From Oenanthe sinensis (taxonomy: Eukaryota; Streptophyta; Magnoliopsida; Apiales; Apiaceae), in the NCBI GenBank assembly GCA_028671895.1, contig CM053794.1, positions 19,268,501-19,332,500 of the forward strand: a DNA stretch of 64,000 bases, in the 5' to 3' direction. Below the pieces are notes generated by a model. It did no database searches. It saw only the letters and a program-made list of their open reading frames with translations, and was not told where the DNA came from. Made by a program: the position numbers and the translations under genes. Positions 12,250 through 24,600 of this stretch are shown in pieces; the stretch's first letter is position 1, and the number at the start of each line of letters is the position of its first letter.

Positions 12250-13936
12250 TCTATGACACACTATTTTCTTTACCTTTGTTATTGTTAGAGCATTCACCAG
12301 AGGTATTCTTCTTTTCATTACTAATTCTAACAAAATTCATAAGTTCAATCAACTTTCCTTTTGTGTGTGTCTTAGTGTATGTCTCTTTATCAGATTCATA
12401 ACCTAAGGCAGATGTCCAATTCTTGTTAGAAAGTATTTGTTGGAATTTCTTACCAGAGTTTGTCCAAACTCTGAAAGTCTCATTTTCTTTAGCTATCTCA
12501 GATTTTAAGTATTCAACTTGTATTTCTAACTGAGTTTGCATGTGTATAGCATTCTCACAGTCTTTCTTAGTGCTAAACATGTTTAAATTTTCAGATTCAA
12601 GAAAGTCATTCCTAGCAGTCAGAGTTTGTATCTCAGATTTTAATATTTCATTCTCAAGTGACTGTGATTTAAAGCTAACATGGAGAGTTCTAAGGAAAGA
12701 CTTTAATTCATGGATATTTTTAGTATTAAAATTGAAGAAAGATTCTGGTACCTTATCAGAGTTTAGGATGTGAGTATCAGTATTTTCCATGAGGGAATAA
12801 TTTGTTTCCTCTTCAGAGTCTGAGGAATCCATCCAATCTTTCTTTGATGTGATGAGTGCTTTCCTAGATTCCTTATTTCTGCACTCAGTAGCAAAGTGCC
12901 CCATCTTGTTACACTTGTAACACTTGACCTTTGATTTGTCAAGAGTTTTTGATTTGCCATCTCTATCTTCTCTTCTTCTGAGTCTATCTTTATTCTCTGA
13001 TTCTCCATGCTTCTTCAGGAAGTTCCCTTGCTTTCTGTACTTCCTATATTTCATCTTCTTGAAGCCTTTGACAATCATAACAACCATCTCCATCATGTCA
13101 GAGTCTGTAGAGTCATCAGAGTTTGCATCAGAGTTTGTCTCAGACTCTAATTCACTACTTTCCTTGACCATTACAACTTTTCCTTTCCTTGTTGAGACTT
13201 TCAATACTCTCTCTTTTAGTTCTTCAACCTTTGTCCCAACATTCAAAGCAATAGATTTTGCCTTGCTACTTTTCTTATTCTTTCTTTGTTGTAATTCCAA
13301 ATCATGAGTCTTCAGCCTTCCATACACTTCATCTAGAGACATCTCATCCAGATCAGCCTTATCTCTTATTAAGGATGTTTGTAGATCTCATTCTTCAGGA
13401 AGAGCCCTTAAAAACTTTGTGTTTCAATCCTCATTATCATACACCTTATCCACCAAAGCCAAGTTATTCAACAGAGTAAGAAATCTGTCATAGATATCAG
13501 TGAGAGACTCATTCTGTTTTGCCTCAAAGTATTCATACTCTTGAATAAAAACTGATTTTCTATTATTATTGATTTTTTTAGTTCCTTGACATTGAACCTC
13601 TAGTGCATCCCAGACTTCGTTTGCAGTCTTGCAGGCAATTACTCTAATTGACATCACAGAGTCTAAACTATTATGCAGTATGTTTCTTACCTTTGTGCGC
13701 ATTTTTCAGGACTTCTTATTTTTATTCATTAGTCCACTCCTTCTTGTCCTTCAGAATATAATATTCAGAAACTTGTCTGCCTTTCACAATTGTTGATAGC
13801 ACTAGCTTGGTTGGGAGATACTGACCTTTATTGATTCAGTTGCTTCCAAGAACATCATCATCTTTACCCTCCATGTAGGGTATTCAGCCTTCTTCAAAAT
13901 TGGGATTATGATACTTTCATACTTGTTTCTAGACAT
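12250..13936 (-). pseudogene. copia A gag with zinc knuckle, broken
   Basis: The minus-strand start at 13936 (MSRNKYESIIIPILKKAEYP, then WRVKMMMFLEAT) is followed by a stop, then a UBN2-type capsid region at 13702-13424 (VRNILHNSLDSVMSIRVI, ANEVWDALEVQCQG). From 13342 a 363-codon frame carries the zinc knuckle CYKCNKMGHFATEC (CX2CX4HX4C, near 12900), a basic RRREDRDGKSK segment and a C-terminal coiled coil near 12400-12650. The gap and stops between the pieces show inactivation. The extended coiled coil after the knuckle is common in Sirevirus gag proteins. Confidence 0.85.
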
Positions 13937-13971
13937 TGTTTATAGATCTTTAAGTAGTAATTAACTGCCTA

Positions 13972-13982
13972 CTCTGATACCA
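13972..13982 (-). other. Primer-binding site of copia A (initiator tRNA-Met)
   Basis: The minus strand reads TGGTATCAGAG two bases after the LTR end, complementary to the 3' end of plant initiator tRNA-Met (CTCTGATACCA). Confidence 0.9.
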
Positions 13983-13984
13983 AT

Positions 13985-14517
13985 TGTTGCTCAGATAATA
14001 AACTATTATAGAAGGGGGCTGAATATAATAGTACCAAATAATCGATTAAGAACACAAGTATATATAAAAGACGAACTGTCTTGTATTAACTTGAATGAAC
14101 TGAATACAAAACTCTCTTAAGAAAAACAAAGTTCTTAAGAGCTCTGGGTTATGAGAATGATTAATTATGTGTGTTACAATGATAACCTAATTCTGTATTT
14201 ATATAGACACATTTACAAATCTAATTACAAAACAGATAATGATAAGAATATATTCCATAAGGTAATATAATTGTATTTGAATTCCTTATTCACTATCCAA
14301 ATCAAATTATGATTTGTCTGTTTCCTTCTTTGACAAACTCTGATCATAAACTCTATCGGTTGATAATCTCTTATAGAGTATTTTCTGTTAGAGTAAACTC
14401 TGATTGAGTATTCTCTGATAGAGTAAACTTTGTCGATAACTTCTTAAACTCTGATGACGTTAACATAAACGATGTTCTTGATATTCTCTGACAGCATCAG
14501 TGTTTGCTTTTCTAACA
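13985..14517 (-). repeat. 5' LTR of copia A
   Basis: 533 bp, paired with 2708-3242. It borders the primer-binding site on the low side and the target duplication GGATA on the high side. Confidence 0.93.
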
Positions 14518-14641
14518 GGATATTATTCGCCGGATTCGAATTTAGATATATTGTTTTCGGTTATTTTCAGATTCAAATTTTTGGATTCGGATATATGCAG
14601 ATATGTATGCGAAATATCTGTTTGATAGTACTATTGATATT

Positions 14642-15350
14642 AACTGTGGAGCCATCACCTATCACCCACTTGGAGTCTGATACAAATAAGTGTCTAACCT
14701 ATAACACACTTCTCCACAAATAAGAAGATCTTTGGGTAGATTTTCCATCTATAATGGATTTATTTGGATAATAAAAACCTTTCATGACTTTTTCTGCAAA
14801 GGAAGTGTGATTATTGAAGAGTTGTTATGCTTGTTTCGCTAATAGAGCTTGATTAAACATGAAAAGATCTCGAAAAACAACATCCTCCACTAACATATTT
14901 ATGCCCACAAAGACGGAGCCACGAGCACCAATATAATTTTTCACAATTTGTATCCCCCCACCAGAATCAAAGCCGTTGGTGACCGAAATAAGCTCATTGC
15001 ATAAGTAGGAATTGCTTGGATAACAGACTTCAACAAGACCTCTCTTCCTCCCATCGAGATAAATTTTAACTTGCAACCAAATAATGTATTCCAAACCCTG
15101 TCTTTAATAGATTGAAATAGACTTACTTTACTTTTACCAGCGAAACAAGGTAAACCAAGATATTTTTCATGGCACGGAACACATTGAACTCCCAACTTTG
15201 TTGTGAGAATGTCGCAAGTATCCTGAGGAACCTGTGAGAAAAAGTGCATGTAGAGTATTTAAAATCTCTTTTTGATAGCTGCTACACCACTGTCTAGTAC
15301 TTACAATTTCTTGAAGGATTTGGAGTAAGATGATTGCAAAACAATATCTA
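14642..15350 (-). pseudogene. LINE (L1-type) reverse transcriptase C-terminal part, decayed
   Basis: On the minus strand, near 15240-15070, CVPCHEKYLGLPCFAGKSK, then SIKDRVWNTLFGCKLKF, SMGGREVLLKSVIQAIPTYA and MSLFRSP follow each other, a hallmark of plant L1 reverse transcriptases. A frame change near 15050 leads to RDLFMFNQALLAKQ (about 14830-14870) and SKWVIGDGSTVNI (about 14655), after which the hAT-like insertion interrupts. The sequence resumes at 2090. Upstream of about 15350 no LINE sequence can be followed, so the element is truncated at its 5' side. Confidence 0.85.
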
Positions 15351-15761
15351 CAAATTCAGATGAATCCATGGACCAGTGGGATGCAATGATGATATATAGT
15401 GTGGCAGGCTATAAAATGAGATATAAACAATATAGATGTTAATTCTCAAGCGGGCCTTTGTAGAGTTTTTTTCAAACCCTTTTCCAGATATTTTGATTTT
15501 CCTAACCTGTATTGTAGTTATCAAATTAATATAATTCCTAGTGGAAAAATATACATAGACCAGAACTTGTAACAAACAGTTTGACCGTTACAGTTTTCAA
15601 CTCGCCTGTGATCACATTCTACCCCTCTAAATCTGATATAGTGTGATTGAAGAAGTTTTACATGAAGTGGCTTAAGTATATGTTCTGAACAGAATCAGTC
15701 CTAGCAACATAGAAGCACTGCCTAACCTGAAATTTCCTAGCAACAGTGAAGAAGAATTCTT
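15351..15761. other. Junction region, nothing recognised
   Basis: It lies between the LINE remnant and the gag remnant of element D. No frame, LTR end or repeat could be assigned. The 3' part and 3' LTR of element D should lie here and are missing. Confidence 0.45.
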
Positions 15762-17367
15762 CTAAGCCTTGATTTTGAGTTGATTATCATAAATCCATTT
15801 TCTAAGAAATTCCTCAATCTGAAAAGCACAAACTACGTTATTTTTAAGAATCTCATTTCCTTGTTGCAAGGACTCAAAAACATTATGTTTAAGTTCTAGT
15901 TCATGATTCTTAATTCTCAATAACTCATTAGCACTAGACAGTTTGACAATCTCCTCAATAGCAGCTAGCATGCTTATGTGAATATTGAAAATTTCAGAAC
16001 TTAAACTTTCAATAGTTTTCTTATACTAAGATGTAGTCATATCAATAATAGTAAGAATGGGTACCTGATTTGATGAAGTGGGAGAACCCTCTCCAGAGTT
16101 TGCCATGAGAACAAGATTTCCATATTCTTCTTCATCTTCATCATCAGATTCTTCCCAGCACTTGCCTTCAGCCACAAATGCCTTTCCTTGTTGCTTTTTG
16201 AGCAAAACCTCATACTTTCCTTTGAGTTCCTCATAGTTATTGTCATTTCTTCTCACTTGTTTTGACTTTTTGCATTCTGTTGCAAAATGCCCATTTCATT
16301 GCAGTTGTAATACCTTATCTTGGATCTATCCACCATACCTATTTTGTATCCACCTTTTCCACTTCCTTCAGGTTTTGATGTATTTGACTTGTTGAACCTG
16401 TAGCTTTGTCCTCTGGGTTTGAGAGCTTTGTTCTTCTTGAATCTCATATTGGAGAACTTTCTTGTCATATAGGCCATTGTTTTGTTTTCCATGTTATCCA
16501 GTTCCTCCAAAGTGTAGAACTTATCTTCTTCACCAACCTTGAGTTCAAGAGTCACACTTTCATCTTCATCTGTGACCTCTTCAATCTTGATTTGCTGTTG
16601 ATGTTGAGACTCCTAAGCTGCAGCATCTTTGGATCTTGAGCTACCAGAGCATTTGAGGTGTTGACTATCTTTTCTCTTTGACCAGACTGAATAGCTCTCT
16701 TTTGTACCAGCTCTAGCTCATAGGTTTTAAGTATGCCATATAAAGTTTCAAGAGAAACTTTTGATAAATCCCTTCCTTATCTTATGATAGTAACCTTGTG
16801 CTCCAGATGGTCAGGAAGTGTCAAAATGAATTTCATGTTTACTTCATTTTTATCATAAAACTTTCCATGCAGCTGCAGGTCATTTATTAACCTGTTGAAC
16901 CTCTCAAACATCTCAATCAACCCTTCATTTGTCTTGGCCATAAAAGCCTCATACCGAGACACTAGGATTTGCCTTTGGTTATCTTTTACCTCTTCTGTTC
17001 CTTCATACAGTATCTCAATAGTTTCTTATATTTGTTTGGCACTTTTGCAATTGACAATGTTGTTGTACATAACATTGTCAAGTGCTTCAATAATTATGAA
17101 CTGTAAACAATAATCCAAAGATTCTTTTTCTTTTTATGTATCATTGTACTCTGAAACCTTTTTAGGAACCTAGTGGCCAGGTATTGTCTCACCTTCCACT
17201 GTGGTTTCAGGTACATATGATTGAGGGATAAAAGGACCATTTTCCAAAATGCCAGGATAAAGTGGGTTGACTGTTTTTATGAACAACATCATTTTTCTTT
17301 TCCAAATATTATAATGTTCTTTATCAAATGTGGATATTTTTGTGCTGCTTACTTTCTGTGCACTCAT
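15762..17367 (-). pseudogene. copia element D gag remnant
   Basis: The minus strand starts at 17367 (MSAQKVSSTKISTFDKEHYN, then WKRKMMLFIKTVNP), 38 bases after a primer-binding site. It continues through a UBN2-type block at 16962-16777 (YEAFMAKTNEGLIEMFERFN, then LPDHLEHKVTIIR), a zinc knuckle near 16275-16315 whose CNCNEMGHFATEC pattern is broken by a one-base frameshift, an acidic stretch and a leucine-rich coiled coil (15971-15762). Several stops separate the pieces. No protease, integrase or polymerase follows, so the element is truncated. It differs from the gag of A and B. Confidence 0.8.
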
Positions 17368-17404
17368 ATTTAGATCTTTTCAGGTTATATATATCTAACA
17401 TGCT

Positions 17405-17416
17405 GCTCTGATACCA
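17405..17416 (-). other. Primer-binding site of element D (initiator tRNA-Met)
   Basis: The minus strand reads TGGTATCAGAGC just before the gag remnant and three bases from the TGATGAGA end of the adjoining LTR. Confidence 0.85.
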
Positions 17417-17419
17417 TAT

Positions 17420-18668
17420 TGATGAGATTACGAAGCCGTATGAATAGTAATCGTGATAACTCAATACTAGAACAAGACATGTAAATAATACTACGTCTAC
17501 GCGGAAATCAAGAAGAAATGAAGGTAAGGCAGATACAGTGAATCAAGACATTAGAAGAAGTTTTGAAGTCTACTACAAGTCATTGAAAGAAGTTCAATAA
17601 TATGTTCAAGCCTCGGTGAAGAATAATGTGTAAAGACTTTCAGGGTTTCAGAAGTGTTGAAGATTCAGCATAAAGTGCCACTAAAAGATTTCAGTGTATT
17701 AGCATTGATTAAAAATATACAGTGTTCGAAGCATAAGAATCTATAAGGATTGAAGACAAGGTAAAGACAAAGGGTAAAGAAGACAGCTGTAGTCTTGAAG
17801 CTATGCTCACTGAAAGAAGTTCAGTTATATGTTCAAGCATTAGTGAAGAACATAAAATGGAGTATTCAATAGTGTGGTAATAATGAAAACGTTGTCAAAG
17901 TACTAGAAAAGATTTTAGTGAAAGTACAGTGTTTATTAACAGTCAGTGTTTGAAGCAATGCAACAGTTCATGGTTAATCAGCTGAAAAAGAATAGAAGTC
18001 AAGAGAATTTAATTCAGTGTTAGTCGTTTGTGAACCAGACCAGTGCACTAAGCGTCAGCACAGCAAGAAGAGAATTACCTTGATGTATCAGAAGAAAATC
18101 AGTTGATCAAGCCACATGAAGAACATTTAAAGTTGTACTCAAAAGCTTTATGAAATGTTCTAAGACAAGTACATGTTATGTCGTTCCTACACAAGGGTAC
18201 AAGAGTGCAAGAACAACCTAACCACAACCGAGCCTTAAGGAAACATTCTAAGTAAGGATATTGACTTATGTCGTTCCTGCACAAGGGTACAAGAGTGCAA
18301 GAACAACATAACCACAACTGAGCCTTAAGGAAATATTCTAAGTAAGGATATTGACTTATGTCGTTCCTAGACAAGGGTACAAGAGTGCAGACGCAACATA
18401 AGTTGATAGAAAATGTTTTAAGGCAAGTACATGTTATGTCATTCCTACACAAGGGTACAAGAGTGCAGGCGCAACATAAGTTAATAGAAAATTTTCTAAG
18501 GCAAGTACATGTTATGTTGTTCCTACACAAGGGTAAAAGAGTGCAGACGCAACATAAGTTGGTAGAAAATGATTTAAGGCAAGTACATGTTATGTCGTTC
18601 TTACACAAGGGTACAAGAGTGCAGGCGCAACATAAGTGAGAGAATATTTTCTAAGTCAACAAGTGGCT
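17420..18668 (-). repeat. 5' LTR of element D (inner end; outer end not found)
   Basis: The LTR must begin at 17420 (TGATGAGATTAC on the plus strand, i.e. ending ..TCATCA on the minus strand) because it abuts the primer-binding site. It includes a minisatellite. The outer border cannot be fixed as no second LTR is in the window; it could extend to about 20.7 kb. Confidence 0.6.
18180..18668. repeat. Minisatellite, 90-bp and 78-bp units
   Basis: Six tandem units begin with GTCGTTCCTACACAAGGGTA or a close variant: 18180 and 18270 (90 bp each), then 18360, 18438, 18516 and 18594 (78 bp, the last diverging). The first 45 bases are shared by both unit types; the rest differs. As both lengths are multiples of three, an artefactual cysteine-rich frame stays open on the minus strand. 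Confidence 0.9.
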
Positions 18669-21661
18669 CTTGCACATGGAGTACAGAGTGTAGGCACAAC
18701 AAAGACATTTGATGCAACTTACACTCTACACTCTCATTCCCCTGTAGAGGAACAACATATGACATAGCATTGTGAAGAACAAGTCAATTTTTTGATTTGA
18801 AAAGTCTACACCATATAAACAAAATGACGTGCTCATTTTGAAGATAGAAGAAATACAAAAAAAAATAAAGAGATACAGAGAGAAAATTAAAGCCGGAGAA
18901 AAAGAAGATATAAAGCCATACACATACTTTCTTCACCGGAGTTTTATATTCTAGCCAGTTCATTGTGTTGCAAATACATAGAGCTATTGTAAAATACTCT
19001 CTGTTCTATTGCAAATACATGGGAAATTTAAATCTTCTGTGATTTAATACCTCTGCTAATGTTGTGAAAATTGTTAATAGACAGACAAGTCATAGATCAT
19101 ATATTTTATATCTGTTCTTACTTGAAATTGTTTATGTGCAATACTCTTAAATCAAATACTAATTGAAGACTCCCGAATCATATTCTGCTTATAATACATT
19201 GTCGTACACAGTTCAAGATATATGTACTTGAGTGAACAAAACTCTTATTTATCTTGTACTAGCTAAAATTTTATATGTGAGTCTGGTCAAATGTGTTCCC
19301 CTGTTTTGTTATTCTGTCATATTTGGTCATATACGGATTCATCCTATGTTTCATATGCCTAGATATGAGTAACTTGTTTAAGCAAGCATGCACTGGATCA
19401 TTAAAATCTAAACTTTGATGCATGCTTTCCTACTTGAATCATTGTAACTATGTGGGTAATTTCTGATGTCTAGTACATATATACCTAATAGTCATTTCTT
19501 AAGCAGTCTGCATTTATAGATACATTTGCACGACCCCTGCTGAGTGACTAGCTAGTTAATTATCTCATGTGGCTAATCAATGAACACACGTATACACAGT
19601 TTTGCGCAATAAAAACATGCTTAAAGGACCGTTTAAGTACATGGAGTATACAAATGCTTTGATTTATACAAGAAATTCTTTTAACCTGCATTGCATGGCC
19701 ATCTGCTAGCCCGTCAGTAGAAAAGAATTATGCTTTTATACATACAAATCTTGTCAAAGAGAAAGTGCATTACTCATAATATGTTTATAACATCAACTCC
19801 GTTTGTTAAAAAAAAGTCTTAAATAACAAGGGTCACCAGTACTAATTAAAATTAGGCATATGTGAAGATAAAGACTTGCATAAATTAAATCTTATAAAAA
19901 TATCTTGCAATCATGTGTGTGATGTTATGCAGAACCAAAAAACTAAAATCGGTTTGGCTATTTGATCCTATGCTTAAAGTATGGGAAACTATGATGATAT
20001 GAATGCATTCTCGTTATGGCATGCTTATCTGATATGCGTATTTGAGTTGCTGAGTGCAGAAGTACTGGTTTGTACTAAATTATTATGCATATCGTGCTAT
20101 GCTTTTAACTATCTCTGCGTTACATGATCTTTAGATATTAACATCTAAATATATGCTTCACTAAGTTGGCGTTCATAATTCTGTTAGATTAGATACTCGG
20201 TATATGTTCACAGTTTGGTCGCCTCTGACTTGAGTCTGTCATATGCTACCAGTCACTAAACATCATCATATATGTTATGTTCTTGGCGCATTTGAAATGA
20301 TGAATGTACTCACTGTGAGGTGTAAAAAGGGTATATTTTTTTGCGTTATAACGGTCCACTGTGTTATATAAACTATCTATTCCGCTCAGTTGATTATGAT
20401 CACTAAGTGCTCTCTGAATGCCTATGTACTGTAGTATTGTTCAGACATCCACTGAATACTCTGGCCATATAGTAACGTCCTTGAGACTTATACGTTTATC
20501 TTTCTTTAGATTTTGATATTTATAAACGTTTTTATCTTTCTTTAGATTTTGGAATTTATAATTTTTATCCAGTACTGACAATTCTATCCAGTGAATTGCA
20601 TCAAAGATTACATGATGTCACTTGAGCTTAGTGACTTGAATATCATGGAATGAGGAGACTCAGAACTGCTCTTGCTATAGCTCTGGATTACCCAGTGATC
20701 CATGGTCTGACTTGGTGAGACTCATTGTGACTCAACGTGCACCCAACCAAGAAGGGGTAAGGTCTGTGTGAATTATATCCCACAGCAGAGGTCTGATATT
20801 CAATTCTTATATAAACTATGTGCTTAAATTGATTAATTCAAGAACTTTTGTTCTGATATAGTACTAAGCTGATTTCAAACAGCTAATGCATTATCTACAG
20901 AATTTAGGCTACTTTTTTATTTCATTTTATACTGGTTTCAGATTCATGTTATTACCGTGTCATTTACTCTCTTCCAAATGAGAATACAATGGTGAGCTTT
21001 CATTGGTAGCAACAAATATACCACTATCAATGACCACCGATTTTATTTTCTGCACACAAGGATATGAAAATGATATGAAAAGGACGATGATAATTACTCA
21101 GTTATTTGGGATCAAAAATGAATTTGAACGCTAATAAATTGAGTGAAAATTCTTATGGTTCGAATTTGGATCCAGCTTGATTTTGTGGATTCCTCCACAT
21201 ACTGAAAATGCATTAATACTTATACAACGTTCACATAAGAGTAATTTGAAGTACAGTCAGTACTCGAACTGAAACCAGCAAGAATTATAAGGCGATTGAC
21301 AAACATTCAAGAACTTGCAATGTAAACCGTGATAAAGCTGTACTAATCTATTGTAAATTAATAGTAACTCCTGAATAGTGCAAGTTTCATGTATAGCAAT
21401 GTAATTATAAAAATAACACTAAGATTGCACTTTGATGATTTCCAATATGATGGCTAGTAGGGCTAGCAAACAGATTACAACTCTAAAAGACTTTTTCCTG
21501 GCCAAATACCTTTTCCTTCTGCTGTTATAATCACATTTATATTACGAAAACAATTTGTATATTGACACCAACTTGAAAGTTTCACAGGGATTATATGGTT
21601 TATCATAGATAAATCATAAAAGTTTATATTCTGCAATAGTAAAGCCAATATTGTACGAACA
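18669..21661. other. Intergenic, likely LTR remainder of element D and kinase upstream region
   Basis: No reading frame of interest, RNA gene or paired repeat is seen. A near-duplicate TTATCTTTCTTTAGATTTTG occurs twice around 20500-20550. The last few hundred bases would hold the promoter of the receptor kinase; no clear TATA box could be chosen. Confidence 0.5.
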
Positions 21662-24600
21662 ATGTTTCCCTCCCTAAGTTTCTTTTTCATACTACTTGTC
21701 GGGTCTTGCACTTCAACCAGCATCATCACCCTGGATAAACCTCTTAGTGACGGCCATAAATTGGTTTCTGCCAGACAAAAGTTTGCACTAGGATTCTTTA
21801 GCCCTACTAATAGTAGCAGGAGATATGTCGGTATTTGGTACAATGAAGTCTCTGTACAAACTGTAGTTTGGGTTGCCAACAGGGATAATCCTATCACAAA
21901 TACATCCGGTGTTCTATCACTACACAAGAATGGAAATCTTGTTTTGTTTGACAGCCAAAAGCCCGATGCTGTCGTATGGTCTTCTAATACTTCGAACTCA
22001 TTTGAATCAAACTACTCAGCCGAGCTCTTGGATTCAGGAAATTTTGTGCTGCATCAAGATAATAGCAGTAAAGATTTTTTGTGGCAGAGCTTTGATTTTC
22101 CAACAGATGCTTTGATTTCGAACATGAAGATGGGAGTGGACCGCAGATCTGGTCTAAACCGCGTCTTGACTGCATGGAAATCAACTAACGATCCAGGAAG
22201 TGGATCATATAGTCTTATGATTAATGCTAATGGATCGGTTCCCCAAATGTTCTTTTATAAAAATTGGGAACCGGTACTCCGTGGAGGACCTTGGACTGGA
22301 TATGGATGGAGTGGTGTTCCTGAAATGGCAGTCCTTGGATCTGCTAGATTTATTTTTAATATAAGCTATGTTGACAATCCTGAGGAGGTATACTTGGTGG
22401 ATTACTTACGTAACACTTCAGTTATATCGAGGATGATTGTTAATGAAACAACTGGAACCATTCAAAGGGTAACGTGGGAAGAGGGTGCGCATAAATGGCT
22501 TGATTTCTTTTCAGCACCCAAGGATACATGTGACAAGTATAACCATTGTGGTGCATTTGGTGTTTGTAACATATACAATGTTGGTGATGAGTACGAGTGC
22601 AAATGCCCTCCTGGATTCGAGCCAAAGTCACCGCAAGAATGGTACTTAAGGGATGGTTCACACGGTTGTGTTCGAAAACGACAAGGCCAGATTTGTGGAA
22701 ATGGAGAAGGATTTGCAAAGCTGACAAAGATGAAGCTGCCTGACACCTCTAAAGCAATGCGAGACTGGAATTTGGGTATGAAAGCCTGTGCAGACTTATG
22801 CTTGAAGAACTGCTCTTGTATGGGTTACTCGGCTGCTGATGTGCGTGATGGAGGTTCGAAAGGATGCATTACATGGTACAGTGAACTGGTAGACATGAGA
22901 GAGTTTTCAAGTGGTGGCCAGGACTTCTACATGCGATTAGATGCCATTGAGTTAGGTATGGTTTCTGGTGTTATTGTAGCTTTGACAGGTTCTTCGATTC
23001 TTTTTCTATTGATTTAGTCAATTTCTGTCAGTATTTATACCGATATCACATCTCAACACAAAGTTAATATTTATTGTACGTGACAGCAAGAAAGAATAAA
23101 TTCGTACACATTTAATACACAACCTAACTCACTTGGTCTCCCAAGAAGTGTATACAAAATTATAGAAACGAAAACAAAACACATGACCTGATGATACTCT
23201 GATTAAAAAGGTAATATTACAGTAACTATGATGCACATACTCTGATTAATAAGGAAAAAACACATGACCTGATACTCTGATTAATAAGAAAATCTGTGCA
23301 TCGCAAGAGTTAATCCTTACTGGATCCAACAACCCACCAAAATTGAACTCTTTTGGACATATAACTCATGCTATGCACAATTTATTTTTAATATTATCTG
23401 ATTTTTTTAGGCTTATTTACAATTTAAACCATATGTTATTAACAATATACAATTCAAACCCTCTTTTAATATATTTAGTAAATTTAACCCTACGTTTTTT
23501 AACTATTTACAATTGAAACCTTTTTTAAAATAATTACTAAATTTTTAAAATAATTAGTAAATTTAACCCTATGTTTTTTAACTATGTACAATTGAAACCT
23601 TTTTTAAAATAAATAGTAAATTTAACCCTACGTTTTAAAACATTTAGTAAATTTAACCTTGACTTTTTAATTTTGGAATAAAATAAATTTTATATCGAAA
23701 AAGTATTTTCGAGAATATATTCATCGAAGAGTATTTTTGAAAATAAATTAAATTCGGTGATGAACATTCATGAATATATTGAGCGGAAGTGTGATGGCAA
23801 GATGGAATAATATAAACACATATTAAAATTTTATTGAACATATATAATATATTATATATATAGATATATTAATATAGAAAAGAACATCTAAATATCCATT
23901 TTATAAGAAAAAACCCTAATAATTGCAAATATCTATTATGCTTAGATAATATCAATACAAAAAACTGACAATAGTGCATTTGACGAATATTTATTTAAAA
24001 TTTTGTCGTAAAATTTATTTTATTCCGAAATTAAAAAGTCAAGGTTAAATTTACTAAATGTTTTAAAACGTAGGGTTAAATTTACTATTTATTTTAAAAA
24101 AGGTTTCAATTGTACATAGTTCAAAAATATAGGGTTAAATTTACTAATTATTTTAAAAAAGATTTCAATTGTAAATAGTTAAAAAACGTAGGGTTAAATT
24201 TACTAAATATATTAAAAGAGGGTTTGAATTGTATATTGTTAATAACACAGGGTTTAAATTACATTTAAGCCATTTTTTTATTTATTGAATTGAAAATTTT
24301 AAGACATGAATTTTGTAGGCTTGAAATTTTTAAATGACATGATTTGAATAATGAAACGATGGAGTAAGGAGGTGTCTAGCAATTGTAATTAATGGGATGT
24401 TAACTTATGTGAATGAATAATGAAAGGGATGGAGTAAGGAGGTGTCTTGCTATTGTATTGAACCTCTAATAGATGATATTCCCATCCTTAGAACCTGTTC
24501 GTTGTCTTCATTCTTATTGGTTATCGAAAAATGATATTTTGTACCTCTTCACACAAACGGTGTATGATGTTAGTATCATGTACCAGAAGTGCTGGACCCA

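Larger units (their letters stand above)
2708..14517 (-). mobile_element. Full-length copia retrotransposon A (Sirevirus-like), degenerate
   Basis: Two direct LTRs (2708-3242 and 13985-14517) enclose an internal region ordered, in the minus direction, PBS, gag, protease, integrase, reverse transcriptase, RNase H, a long extra ORF, polypurine tract. Both LTRs begin TGTT and end AACA on the minus strand. The element is bracketed by a perfect 5-bp target duplication GGATA (2703-2707 and 14518-14522). I count roughly 40 differences between the 0.53-kb LTRs, so the insertion is much older than element B. An extra ORF downstream of pol is the Sirevirus arrangement. All coding regions carry stops and frameshifts. 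Confidence 0.93.
2098..14633. mobile_element. hAT-like non-autonomous element, split by copia A
   Basis: The LINE reading frame is interrupted by about 720 bp of AT-rich DNA (2098-2707 plus 14523-14633) that starts TAGGGTTGTT and ends AGTACTA. It is flanked by CTGATATT (2090-2097) and TTGATATT (14634-14641), an 8-bp duplication with one mismatch. Both arms are rich in ATCCGAAT/GATATT motifs in inverted orientation. The duplication length and TA..TA ends fit hAT elements, but the terminal inverted repeat is weak, so the class is an inference. It carries no coding sequence of its own. Confidence 0.5.

Noticed and set aside
12924..13307. 127-codon Ser/Leu/Phe-rich plus-strand frame
   Set aside because: Antisense of the Lys/Glu/Arg-rich gag.
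13972..13982. tRNA-Met gene remnants (also at 17405 and 55082)
   Set aside because: Only the 3'-terminal 11-12 bases match; position next to LTRs shows they are primer-binding sites.
18099..18608. 169-codon cysteine-rich repeat protein (-)
   Set aside because: The frame exists because the 78- and 90-bp minisatellite units are multiples of three. It has no signal peptide or start context and lies in an LTR.
18180..18668. CRISPR-like array
   Set aside because: Units adjoin with no unique spacers and the DNA is plant nuclear.
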